Below are positions 1 to 8,940 of a stretch of DNA of 43,631 nt, in pieces (the stretch's first letter is position 1; every line of letters begins with the position of its first letter). Origin of the DNA: CAIKMD01 sp035277525 (GTDB lineage: Bacteria > Pseudomonadota > Alphaproteobacteria > ATCC43930 > CGMCC-115725); assembly GCA_035277525.1 (NCBI GenBank), contig DATEKH010000052.1:1-43631 (forward strand), read 5' to 3'. Made by a program: the position numbers and the translations under genes. A model generated the notes under the pieces. The model was not told the origin of the DNA. It did not search any database and saw nothing but the letters and a program-made list of their open reading frames with translations.

Positions 1-1575
1 GTCGCAATATTCGGCCTCGTCCATGAAATGGGTGGTGACGAGGATGGTGACGCCCTTCTCGACGAGACCGTTGATATGCGTCCAGAACTCGCGCCGCGTG
101 ATCGGATCGACGCCCGAGGTTGGCTCGTCGAGAAAGAGCGCTTCGGGCTCGTGCATCACCGCGCAGGCCAAGGCGAGGCGCTGCTTGAAGCCCAGAGCGA
201 GGTCGTGCGCGCTGTGCCCCAACTCGCGGCCGAGATCGAAAATCTCGGCCATCAGCGCGATCTGGCGGCGCTTCCGTGGGCCGGATAGCCCATAGACCCC
301 GGCGAAAAACTCGAGATTCTGCGCGACGCTCAAATCGCCATAGAGCGAGAATTTCTGCGCCATGTAGCCGAGCCGGCCGCGCGCTTCCGCCGTATCGCGC
401 CGGAGATCGAAGCCCGCGACGCGGCCTTCGCCCGCGCTCGGTTTCAACAACCCGCATAGCATCTTGAAGGTGGTCGATTTGCCGGCGCCGTTGGGACCCA
501 AGAGGCCGAAAATCTCGCCGCGCGGGATGGTGAAGGAGATGTTGTCGGCCGCGGTGAAATCGCCGAAGCGCTTGGTCAAGCCCTTCGCCTCGATCACGGG
601 CTTTGCCTGGGCCGGAAGTGTCGGCATCGCCTCGGCCAAGCGCGAGCGCCCGCCGGGACCGCCGCCCAGAATATCGACAAACGCATCCTCAAAGCGCGGT
701 GCGACCGGCCTCAGCTCGGCCGCGGGGCCGGCTTCCGCGGGCGGCGCGGGCAAGCCCGCGATTCCAGCGGATGCGACGAGGCGGATCGTCTCGCCCTGGA
801 TCACGCCGTCGATGATACCGGGCTCCGCCAGCGCGCGCGCCAGCACCGGCCGCCGCCGGCCTTCGATATGGCTCACGCGAAAGACACGGCCCTCGACCCG
901 CGCGGTCAGATCGCGCGGCGCGCCGGTGAAGAGCAGCTTGCCCGCATTCAGCAGCAGGACGGTGTCGCAGGCCTCGGCCTCGTCGAGATAGGCGGTCGAC
1001 CAGACGATGCCGATGCCTTCCTTGGCGAGGTCCTTCACCATGCGCCACAGCTCGCGGCGCGAGATCGGATCGACGCCGACGCCGGGCTCGTCGAGCAGCA
1101 GAAGCCGCGGCTTGCGCATGAGCGCGCAGGCAAGCCCGAGCTTTTGCTTCATTCCGCCCGAAAGCTTGCCGGCGAGCCGGGCGGTGAAGCGCTGCAAATC
1201 GGTGAAGCGCAGCAGCTCGTCGAACACCGCCGCGCGCTCGGCCTTCGGCAGGCCGCGCAGCTCGGCGTAAAGCGCGAGGTTTTCGGCGACCGTCAAATCC
1301 TCATAAAGCCCGAAACGCTGCGGCATATAGCCGATGCCGGATTGAATCGGAGCCGGATCGGAAGCGGTGTCGAAGCCCAGCACCTCGACCGAGCCCTTGT
1401 CGGGAAAGAGCAGCCCGGTCATGAGCCGGATCAGCGTGGTCTTTCCCGCGCCGTCGGGGCCGACAAGGCCAGTGATTGCGCCGCTTTCGATGGTCCCCGA
1501 AATCTCGTCGAGCGCGGCGGGTCCGGCATCGAAACGCTTGGTGACGTTGTGGAGTTCGACCAGCGCTTGCGGCAT
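1..1575 (-). CDS. ybhF: YbhF-like tandem ABC ATPase (3' end cut by window edge)
   Basis: Cytoplasmic ATPase of an ABC-2 type exporter. The 525 visible codons hold two ABC domains in one chain. Domain 1 has Walker A GPDGAGKTT (about residues 39-47), signature LSGGMKQK and Walker B ending LLDEPGVGVDP. Domain 2 (from about residue 325) has Walker A GPNGAGKST, a changed signature LALGFKQR, Walker B LFLDEPTSGVDP and a TTHFMDEAE switch region. E. coli YbhF is about 578 aa, so about 50 residues are missing. The ATG lies 3 nt after the HlyD-family gene stop, so the two are co-transcribed. The gene order cecR-ybhG-ybhF matches E. coli. The permeases (ybhS, ybhR) would lie beyond the left edge, which is inference. 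The substrate is unknown. Confidence 0.9.
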   Translation of the reverse strand, partial: MPQALVELHNVTKRFDAGPAALDEISGTIESGAITGLVGPDGAGKTTLIRLMTGLLFPDKGSVEVLGFDTASDPAPIQSGIGYMPQRFGLYEDLTVAENLALYAELRGLPKAERAAVFDELLRFTDLQRFTARLAGKLSGGMKQKLGLACALMRKPRLLLLDEPGVGVDPISRRELWRMVKDLAKEGIGIVWSTAYLDEAEACDTVLLLNAGKLLFTGAPRDLTARVEGRVFRVSHIEGRRRPVLARALAEPGIIDGVIQGETIRLVASAGIAGLPAPPAEAGPAAELRPVAPRFEDAFVDILGGGPGGRSRLAEAMPTLPAQAKPVIEAKGLTKRFGDFTAADNISFTIPRGEIFGLLGPNGAGKSTTFKMLCGLLKPSAGEGRVAGFDLRRDTAEARGRLGYMAQKFSLYGDLSVAQNLEFFAGVYGLSGPRKRRQIALMAEIFDLGRELGHSAHDLALGFKQRLALACAVMHEPEALFLDEPTSGVDPITRREFWTHINGLVEKGVTILVTTHFMDEAEYCD

Positions 1576-1578
1576 CGC

Positions 1579-2595
1579 TCACCCCGCCTTGGCCTGGGCG
1601 GCGAGCGGAATCGTCAGCGTGACCGGCATGCCTTGGCGCAGGCCTTCATCCGCATCGTCGACGATGACGCGAAGACGATAGACGAGATCGGTCCGAAGCT
1701 CGGGCGTCTCGACCGATTTCGGCGTGAACTCGGCGACCGGCGAGATGAAGCCGATATGGGCGTGGTAGGCGTGATGCGGCGCGCTGTCGCTGGTCAGCGT
1801 CACCGCCATGCCAGGATGAATGCGGCCGAGCTGCGGCTCGCCGATATAGGCGCGCACCCAGACCGGCCGCGTCAGCGACAGCACATAGACAGCATCGCTC
1901 GGTGCGACAATCGCCCCGGGCTCGCGCACGCGCGACAGGATGATGCCGTCCGCGGGTGCGGTGAGCTTGGTGTCGGCGAGATCGGTTTCCCCCGATTCGA
2001 GATTGGCTTTCGCCAGCAGCGCGTTGGCTCGGGCGGCGGCGATGTCTTCGGGCCGCGAGCCTTCCTCGAGCAGGGCGAGCGCCTGTTGCGCGGCCGCGGC
2101 ACGCGCCACCGCCATGCCTTCGGCGGCCTTGGCTTCGTCGAGCGCGGCTTGCGAGATCACGCCGGTCGGGCGGAGCTTCACCGCGCGCTCGAGCGCCTGG
2201 CGAGCATTGGCGAGATCGGCCTGGCGTTCGGCGAAATTGGCGCGGCCTTGGGCGATTTCCGCCGGGCGCGGCCCGGCCTCGACCTTCTGCAAGGTCGCGG
2301 TCTCGACGGCGAGCTGCGCCTCGGCCGCTTTGACCTTGTCGTCATAGGGCCGGGCATCGAGCTGAGCGAGAACCGCGCCGGCCTTGACGCTCTGCCCTTC
2401 CTCGAAATTCATGGCGTCGAGCCGGCCGGCGACGCGGAAGCCGAGCTCGACTTGGCGAATATCGACATTGCCGTAAAGGGTGAGAGGCTCCGTTCCTTGC
2501 GCGCGCCAGCCGAGACGGCCCGGCACATCGAGCGCCCAGGCGGCAAGGCCGCACCCAACGACCACGACGGCGATGATGATCGGAACGCGCTTCAT
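1579..2595 (-). CDS. ybhG: HlyD/YbhG-family periplasmic adaptor of ABC efflux system
   Basis: 338-aa membrane fusion protein linking an inner-membrane ABC exporter to the outer side of the cell. An N-terminal signal anchor (about residues 4-22) is followed by a lipoyl-type half motif (LYGNVDIRQVELGFRVAGR, EEGQSVKAGAVLAQLD). Then come a long alanine/glutamine-rich coiled-coil hairpin, the second half motif (LTAPADGIILSR) and a beta-barrel region. LYGNVDIRQ closely resembles E. coli YbhG as I recall it. The ATG at 2595 overlaps the TGA of the upstream TetR gene (ATGA), which fixes the start; the reading frame stays open further upstream but lies inside the TetR gene. It is followed 3 nt later by the ATPase gene. 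Confidence 0.9.
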   Translation of the reverse strand: MKRVPIIIAVVVVGCGLAAWALDVPGRLGWRAQGTEPLTLYGNVDIRQVELGFRVAGRLDAMNFEEGQSVKAGAVLAQLDARPYDDKVKAAEAQLAVETATLQKVEAGPRPAEIAQGRANFAERQADLANARQALERAVKLRPTGVISQAALDEAKAAEGMAVARAAAAQQALALLEEGSRPEDIAAARANALLAKANLESGETDLADTKLTAPADGIILSRVREPGAIVAPSDAVYVLSLTRPVWVRAYIGEPQLGRIHPGMAVTLTSDSAPHHAYHAHIGFISPVAEFTPKSVETPELRTDLVYRLRVIVDDADEGLRQGMPVTLTIPLAAQAKAG

Positions 2596-3311
2596 GACGA
2601 CACGCCCTCGACGAAGCCCCAGGCGATTCCGCCGACGCTGCGCTGGATCATCGCGTCGATCAGCGCGAATTCGCGCGGACCGACCTGCTGCCAACCGAGC
2701 TGGCGCATGACGGCAGCATGGGCGACGCGAAAGACCAGAACCTGTCCCAGCAAAGCGAGGGTGCGCAGGCGCACGACTTCGCTCGCCGCATCCTCGCCGA
2801 TGATGAGGCCGACGAGCGCGCGCGCGGTTTCGAGCAAGGGCGACATCACGCGGGCATAGATCCGCTCGAAGGCCTCGGTCGGCTCCATCTGCTCGCTGAC
2901 GATGAAGCGCGCCCAATGCGCGGATTCGGCGCTGAGCATCAGCCGCGCGGCGGTGCGCAGCATCTCGGTGAGGAGTGCTGCTGCCTCGGCGACGGCGAGC
3001 GGCGTGCCGCCCCGCGCCGGATCCTGCGCCGCCAGCCTTGCGCCGATGCGCGCGGCGACCGGGCCGACATGGCCGCGGATGCGCTCGGCGATGTAGTCGG
3101 CCGCGGCGAGGTAGAGCCCTTCCTTGCCGCCGAAGTAATAGGGAATGGCCTGAAGATTGGCGCCCGCCGCGCGCGCGAGCATGCGCGTCGAAGCGCCGTC
3201 ATAGCCATGCCTCGCAAAGACATCGATCGCGGCTTCGAGCAGCCGGTTGCGCATCTCCTCGCGGCGCGCTCCGGCGCGGGCAGCGGGAACGATATCGGGT
3301 TCTCTCTCGCT
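2592..3311 (-). CDS. cecR: TetR/AcrR-family repressor, CecR (YbiH)-like
   Basis: 239-aa TetR-type regulator. The N-terminal helix-turn-helix (about residues 18-62) contains RNRLLEAAIDVFARHGYDG, an A-x-x-A-G-A-N turn and the typical IPYYFGGKEGLY. The C-terminal ligand domain looks like the DUF1956 type found in E. coli CecR. It is first gene of the operon with the HlyD adaptor (4-nt overlap) and the ATPase, so it most likely represses its own exporter. ATGs at 3344 and 3323 are also in frame, but the first lies inside the palindrome at 3331-3359. No start has a strong Shine-Dalgarno sequence, so the start is uncertain; I chose 3311. The inducer is unknown. Confidence 0.85.
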   Translation of the reverse strand, partial: SEREPDIVPAARAGARREEMRNRLLEAAIDVFARHGYDGASTRMLARAAGANLQAIPYYFGGKEGLYLAAADYIAERIRGHVGPVAARIGARLAAQDPARGGTPLAVAEAAALLTEMLRTAARLMLSAESAHWARFIVSEQMEPTEAFERIYARVMSPLLETARALVGLIIGEDAASEVVRLRTLALLGQVLVFRVAHAAVMRQLGWQQVGPREFALIDAMIQRSVGGIAWGFVEGVSS

Positions 3312-3330
3312 CATAGGGGACATTACTAAT

Positions 3331-3359
3331 TCATTCGAATGCATATGTCAATCGAATGA
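3331..3359 (-). promoter_or_regulatory. Palindromic operator/promoter of the cecR operon
   Basis: Inverted repeat TCATTCGAaTG-N7-CAaTCGAATGA; the 11-nt arms match at 10 positions. It lies just upstream of the TetR gene start. On the minus strand it contains TTGACA (3351-3346), a perfect -35 hexamer, followed after 17 nt by a weak TAGTAA. Repressor bound here would block the promoter, giving autoregulation. Palindrome and hexamer are seen; the assignment to CecR is inferred from position. Confidence 0.55.
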
Positions 3360-3421
3360 TTTAATACAGCCTAAGCGAGAGAACGGCCGTATCCTGGCCG
3401 AGAAATTCCCTTATTTAGAGT

Positions 3422-4540
<1,119 letters not shown>

Positions 4541-4541
4541 T

Positions 4542-5006
4542 TCACCCGCGTCCGCGATAGGGTGCGACACCGGGATCGGGCAGCCACAGCCCCGCGGGCG
4601 GCGCGCCGGTCTGGTAGAACACGTCGATCGGCATGCCGCCGCGCGGATACCAATAGCCGCCGATCCGAAGCCAGCGCGGCGCGATCGCCTCGATGAGCCG
4701 CTTGGCGATGCCGAGGGTACAATCCTCGTGAAAAGCGCCGTGATTGCGGAACGAGCCCAGGAAGAGCTTCAGCGACTTGCTCTCGATGAGAAATTGCCCG
4801 GGCACGTAATCGATGACGAGATGGGCGAAATCCGGCTGGCCGGTGACTGGGCAGAGTGCGGTGAATTCGGGCGCGGTGAAGCGCACGAGGTAGGTCTCCT
4901 TGGGATGCGGGTTCGGCACGCGCTCCAGCACGGCTTCTTCGGGCGAGGCGGGCAGCGGCGCGTGCGAGCCCAGAATCTTCAAATCGCGATAGGTCGGATC
5001 AGCCAT
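4542..5006 (-). CDS. queF: NADPH-dependent 7-cyano-7-deazaguanine reductase QueF (short form)
   Basis: 154-aa enzyme reducing preQ0 to preQ1 with NADPH, cytoplasmic. It is the short, single-domain (B. subtilis-like) type rather than the two-domain E. coli form. The nucleophilic cysteine (C52) lies in FTALCPVTGQPDFA. The QueF signature ESKSLKLF follows at about residues 75-82, then GSFRNHGAFHED. Its product preQ1 is the substrate of Tgt, encoded just upstream with a 12-nt gap. Confidence 0.95.
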   Translation of the reverse strand: MADPTYRDLKILGSHAPLPASPEEAVLERVPNPHPKETYLVRFTAPEFTALCPVTGQPDFAHLVIDYVPGQFLIESKSLKLFLGSFRNHGAFHEDCTLGIAKRLIEAIAPRWLRIGGYWYPRGGMPIDVFYQTGAPPAGLWLPDPGVAPYRGRG

Positions 5007-5018
5007 GGCAGCGCGCTT

Positions 5019-6140
5019 TCACAGCGTTGGGATATCGCCGAGCGCCTCGGTTTCCGCAAAGCCGGCCACGTGATCGGCGAGCCTCCCCGCTTCGATCGCG
5101 TCGCGCAAACCCCGCATAAGGCGGCCATAATAGCGAAGATTGTGCTGCGTCAACAGCATGGCGCCGAGGATCTCGTTGGCCTTGATGAGGTGATGGAGAT
5201 AGGCGCGGGCATACTGGGTGCAGGCCGGGCAGTCGCAGCCTTCTTCGAGCGGGCGCGGATCGGCGGCGTGACGCGCATTGCGCAGATTGACCGTGCCGCG
5301 CGCGGTGAACGCCTGCGCGGTGCGTCCCGAGCGTGTCGGCAGCACGCAATCGAACATGTCGACGCCGCGGGCGACCGCGCCGACGATATCGGCGGGCTTG
5401 CCGACGCCCATCACATAGCGCGGCCGGTCCACCGGCAGGGCGGGCACGGTCTCGCCCAACACCTTGAACATCGCATCCTGGCCTTCGCCGACCGCGAGCC
5501 CGCCCACGGCATAGCCGTCGAAGCCAATCTTGGTCAGATCTTCGGCCGAGCATGCGCGCAAATCTGGATAAACGCCGCCTTGAACGATGCCGAAAAGCCC
5601 CGCGCCCTCGCGCGGCTCAAACGCGTCCTTGGAGCGCGCCGCCCAGCGCATCGACAATTCCATCGAATTGCGCGCTTCCTCCTCGGTCGCGGGAAAGGGC
5701 GTGCATTCGTCGAACGCCATGGCGATCTCGGCGCCGAGCAGGCGCTGAATCGCGATCGAGCGCTCCGGCGTCAGCTCCATCCGCGTGCCGTCGAGATGCG
5801 AGCGGAACACGACGCCGTGTTCGCCGATCTCGCGCAGCTTTGCCAAGGACATCACCTGATAGCCGCCCGAATCGGTGAGGATGGGCTTCGGCCAATTCAT
5901 GAAGCGGTGCAGCCCGCCGAGCGCCGCGATCTCTTCGGCGCCGGGGCGCAGCATCAGGTGATAGGTGTTGGCGAGGATGATCTCGGCGCCGGTCGCTGCC
6001 ACCTCTTCGGGCCGCATCGCCTTGACCGTCGCCGCGGTGCCGACCGGCATGAAGGCGGGCGTGTCGATCGTGCCGCGCGCAGTTGTCACGCGGCCTCGCC
6101 GCGCCGCCCCATCACGCGCCAAGACCTCAAAGCCGATCAT
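5019..6140 (-). CDS. tgt: tRNA-guanine(34) transglycosylase Tgt
   Basis: 373-aa enzyme that swaps guanine 34 for preQ1 in tRNAs with GUN anticodons. The base-binding aspartate is D90 (ILTDSGGYQVMSL) and the nucleophile D264 (MFDCVLPTRSGRT). The zinc site is C302, C304, C307 (GCDCPAC) and H333 (TQHNLRYY). These numbers nearly equal those of E. coli Tgt, so the start is well supported. The ATG overlaps the queA stop (ATGA at 6137-6140), implying translational coupling. Confidence 0.96.
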   Translation of the reverse strand: MIGFEVLARDGAARRGRVTTARGTIDTPAFMPVGTAATVKAMRPEEVAATGAEIILANTYHLMLRPGAEEIAALGGLHRFMNWPKPILTDSGGYQVMSLAKLREIGEHGVVFRSHLDGTRMELTPERSIAIQRLLGAEIAMAFDECTPFPATEEEARNSMELSMRWAARSKDAFEPREGAGLFGIVQGGVYPDLRACSAEDLTKIGFDGYAVGGLAVGEGQDAMFKVLGETVPALPVDRPRYVMGVGKPADIVGAVARGVDMFDCVLPTRSGRTAQAFTARGTVNLRNARHAADPRPLEEGCDCPACTQYARAYLHHLIKANEILGAMLLTQHNLRYYGRLMRGLRDAIEAGRLADHVAGFAETEALGDIPTL

Positions 6141-7174
6141 GCGGCGTTCTCGGGAAAGAGCAGGCAGGCATCGCCATAGGAAAAAAAGCGATAGCGTTCG
6201 TCGATCGCATGCGCATAGGCGCGCTTCATGCGCTCCAAGCCCGCGAAGGCCGCGACCAGCATGAAGAGGGTGGAGCGCGGCAGGTGAAAGTTCGTAAGGA
6301 GCACATCGATGGCGCGGAAGCGATAGCCGGGCGTGATGAAGAGCGCGGTCTCGGCGGCAAAGGGCTTGATGATGCCGTGCTCATCGGCCGCGCTCTCGAG
6401 CAGCCTGAGGCTCGTCGTGCCGATGGCGACGACGCGGCGGCCCTCGGCGCGCGCCGCTTTGAGGCGGTCCGCCACGGCGGGATAGATCACACCGAATTCG
6501 GAGTGCATGCGATGATCGCGCGTGTCCTCGACCTTGACCGGCAGGAAGGTTCCGGCGCCGACATGAAGCGTGACGGTCTCAAAGGTCATGCCGGCCGCGC
6601 GCAGCGCCTCGACCAGTGCCGGGGTGAAGTGAAGCCCGGCGGTGGGCGCCGCAACCGCGCCGTCGCGCGCGGCAAACATCGTCTGATAGTGGCGCCGGTC
6701 GGCCGGGTCCCCACCCTTGTCGCGGTGGATGTAAGGCGGCAGCGGCATTTGGCCGAACCGCTCCAACAGCGCGGAGAGCACCGCCCCTTCCGCGGCAAAA
6801 CGCAGGACGATATCGCCCTCGGGCTCCTTCTTCGTCACCGCGGCGGCGAATCCAGGGCCGAAGCTCAGCTCATCGCCCGGTTTGAGGCGGCGGGCGCCCT
6901 TGGCGAAGGCGCGCCACAGCCCTCCGCCCAGATCGCGATGCAGCGTGACCTCGATGGCTGCGTCGCTGCGGCGGCCTTGGAGCCGCACCGGAATGACGCG
7001 CGTATCGTTGACGACCAGCACGTCGCCCGGCCGCAGCAGGTTGGGGAGATCGCCGATCCGGCGATCCTCGAGGCCGGCGCCGAGGACGAGCAGACGCGCC
7101 GCGTCGCGCGGCTCGATCGGCCGTTCGGCGATGAGCTCGCGCGGAAAGGCGAAATCAAACTCCTCGACCCGCAT
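6137..7174 (-). CDS. queA: S-adenosylmethionine:tRNA ribosyltransferase-isomerase QueA
   Basis: 345-aa enzyme adding the epoxycyclopentane ring from the ribosyl part of SAM to preQ1 in tRNA. Family blocks are visible: FDFAFPRELIAERP at the N-terminus, VLVVNDTRVIPVRLQG, AAPTAGLHFTP, LHVGAGTFLPVK and LLTNFHLPRSTLFMLVAAFAG near the end. The start MRVEEFDF fits the family; an in-frame ATG 24 nt upstream (7198) would add a poorly conserved basic leader. First gene of the four-gene queuosine run. Confidence 0.95.
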   Translation of the reverse strand: MRVEEFDFAFPRELIAERPIEPRDAARLLVLGAGLEDRRIGDLPNLLRPGDVLVVNDTRVIPVRLQGRRSDAAIEVTLHRDLGGGLWRAFAKGARRLKPGDELSFGPGFAAAVTKKEPEGDIVLRFAAEGAVLSALLERFGQMPLPPYIHRDKGGDPADRRHYQTMFAARDGAVAAPTAGLHFTPALVEALRAAGMTFETVTLHVGAGTFLPVKVEDTRDHRMHSEFGVIYPAVADRLKAARAEGRRVVAIGTTSLRLLESAADEHGIIKPFAAETALFITPGYRFRAIDVLLTNFHLPRSTLFMLVAAFAGLERMKRAYAHAIDERYRFFSYGDACLLFPENAA

Positions 7175-7227
7175 GGCGGCTCGTCTAGCCCGAACCATGC
7201 GCGAGGGAAAGGCCAGGAGAGGCGGGC

Positions 7228-7662
7228 TTATCCGTGGGCGCGGGCGATGTCGAGCAAGACGCTGGCCTCGGCTTCCTTCTCGTCAAGCCGGTATTTGACC
7301 AGATCGCCGATGCTGATGAGGCCGATGAGTCGGCCTTCAGCCATGACCGGAAGGTGGCGGATGCGATGCGCGGTCATCGTCGCCATCACGGCGTCGATCG
7401 GGTCGTCGGGCGCGCAAGTGGTGACATCGGGCGTCATCAGCTCGTGGACCTCGTAATCGAGCGCCGCCGCGCCGTCTTGCGCCAGAGCGCGAATCACGTC
7501 GCGTTCGGAGAACATGCCGGCGAGCTTGCCCCAGCGGTCGACCACGACCAGCGCGCCGATCCGCTCTTGATGGAGCTTTGCGATCGCATCGGCGACTTTT
7601 TCAGTGGTCCGCACCGTCGCAACGTGAGTGCCCTTGCCACGCAAAAGCGCTGAAACGCTCAT
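7228..7662 (-). CDS. CBS-domain pair protein
   Basis: 144-aa stand-alone pair of CBS domains, a fold that usually binds adenine nucleotides. The first motif covers about residues 15-70 (KVADAIAKLHQERIGALVVVD, LAGMFSERDVIRAL), the second about residues 75-135 (PDDPIDAVMATMTAHRIRHLPV, LIGLISIGDLVKYRL). There is no fused effector domain, so its partner is unknown. GGGAG lies about 8 nt before the ATG. It is separated from queA by 53 nt and divergent from the PLP gene. Confidence 0.9.
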   Translation of the reverse strand: MSVSALLRGKGTHVATVRTTEKVADAIAKLHQERIGALVVVDRWGKLAGMFSERDVIRALAQDGAAALDYEVHELMTPDVTTCAPDDPIDAVMATMTAHRIRHLPVMAEGRLIGLISIGDLVKYRLDEKEAEASVLLDIARAHG

Positions 7663-7749
7663 AACCTAAACTCCCGTTCACGCAAAATTTCCTTCATTTT
7701 AGATAAGCATGACAGCGTTTCACTTGAAGCCCGCGCGGCGACGGGGAGA

Positions 7750-8940
7750 ATGGGCCGCAGAATGACGCCGGTGTCCGATCCGCCCGCACCTTCGCCGCCA
7801 TGGGGCGCCGCCGCGCGTGCGCATTGGGCGCTCGCTCCGGACGTCGCCTATCTCAATCACGGCGGCTTCGGCTTGACGCCGCTTGTAGTGCTCGCGGAGC
7901 AAGATCGCTGGCGTGCCCGCATCGAGAGCAACCCGACGCGGTTCCTCGGCTGCGAGATCGAGGAGGCGCTGCGCGCGGCGGTGCGTCCGGTGGCCGAGGC
8001 GGTTGGCGCGTCGGCCGAGGATCTGGTCTTCGTCGAGAACGCGACCGCGGGATTGAACGCCGTGCTGCGGGCGCTCGACTTCGAGCCCGGCGACGAGATT
8101 CTGATCACCAGCCTCTCCTATCCGGCAATTCGCAAAGCGGCCCATTACGCCGCCTCGCGCAGCGGCGTGCGCGTCGTCGAGGTCGCGCTCCGACTGCCGC
8201 TCGCGACGGATGGGGAAGTGCTCCGCGCGGTCGCGGCGCGGCTCGGCTTTCGCACCAAGCTGGCGATCTTCGATCACATCGCCTCGCACAGCGCGCTCAT
8301 CCTGCCGGTCGCGGCGCTGACGCGCCTTGCGCACGAGGCGGGCGCGCGCGTGCTCATCGACGGCGCGCACGCGCCGGGAATGATCGCGCTCGATATTCCC
8401 GCCATCGGCGCCGAATGGTATGTCGGCAATTTGCACAAATGGTACTTTGCGCCGCGCAGCTGCGGCTTTCTCTGGGCGGCGAAGCCGGCGCAGGCACTGA
8501 TCCACCCGCTGGCGATCTCGCATGGCTATGGCGACGGCTTCCAGGCCGAGTTCGAATGGACCGGCACGCGCGACGTGACGGCCGCGCTTGCGGCGCCGGC
8601 CGCGCTCGCCTTTCACCGGCAGCTCGGCGGCACCGCACTGATGGACCGAAACGTGGCGATGGCGCGCGCGGCGGCGATGCGGCTGAGCCGGCTTTGGCGC
8701 AGCGAAATCAGCGGTCCGCCCGAAGCCTTTGGCGCGATGGCGACGATCCGCCTGCCTTTGAGCGGTCAAGCCGATGCGGCACGCCTCGCGGCGCTCACGC
8801 GCGACGTTTCCGAGCGGCATCGGATCGAGGCCGCCTTCGTCGCGCTCGAAGGCGCGGCTTGGGTCCGGATCGCGGTCCAAGCCTATAACGCGGACGAGGA
8901 ATACGATCGCCTGGGCGCGATCTTGAGGGCCGCATCGTGA
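7750..8940 (+). CDS. Class V aminotransferase-fold PLP enzyme (isopenicillin N epimerase-like)
   Basis: 396-aa PLP-dependent enzyme. YLNHGGFGLTP near the N-terminus is typical of the isopenicillin N epimerase/cysteine desulfurase-like branch. An aspartate in LIDGAHAPG would contact the pyridine nitrogen, and the lysine in VGNLHKWYFAPR is the Schiff-base residue. The family contains epimerases, lyases and desulfurases, so substrate cannot be read from sequence; a beta-lactam role is not implied. Start is ambiguous: GGGGAG at 7743-7748 is very close to the ATG at 7750 and 13 nt from the ATG at 7762. Its TGA overlaps the GTG of the next gene. Confidence 0.85.
   Translation: MGRRMTPVSDPPAPSPPWGAAARAHWALAPDVAYLNHGGFGLTPLVVLAEQDRWRARIESNPTRFLGCEIEEALRAAVRPVAEAVGASAEDLVFVENATAGLNAVLRALDFEPGDEILITSLSYPAIRKAAHYAASRSGVRVVEVALRLPLATDGEVLRAVAARLGFRTKLAIFDHIASHSALILPVAALTRLAHEAGARVLIDGAHAPGMIALDIPAIGAEWYVGNLHKWYFAPRSCGFLWAAKPAQALIHPLAISHGYGDGFQAEFEWTGTRDVTAALAAPAALAFHRQLGGTALMDRNVAMARAAAMRLSRLWRSEISGPPEAFGAMATIRLPLSGQADAARLAALTRDVSERHRIEAAFVALEGAAWVRIAVQAYNADEEYDRLGAILRAAS

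Noticed and set aside
868..2859. Long plus-strand open frame of 663 codons
   Set aside because: It is antisense to the ABC ATPase and HlyD genes, whose motifs are clear; its sequence is Arg/Gly/Glu-rich low complexity as expected of GC-rich shadow frames.
7175..7227. Possible preQ1 riboswitch before queA
   Set aside because: The short gap lacks the preQ1 aptamer pattern (C-rich loop and A-rich tail).
6083..7456. Plus-strand open frame of 457 codons
   Set aside because: Antisense to queA and the CBS gene; no recognisable domain.
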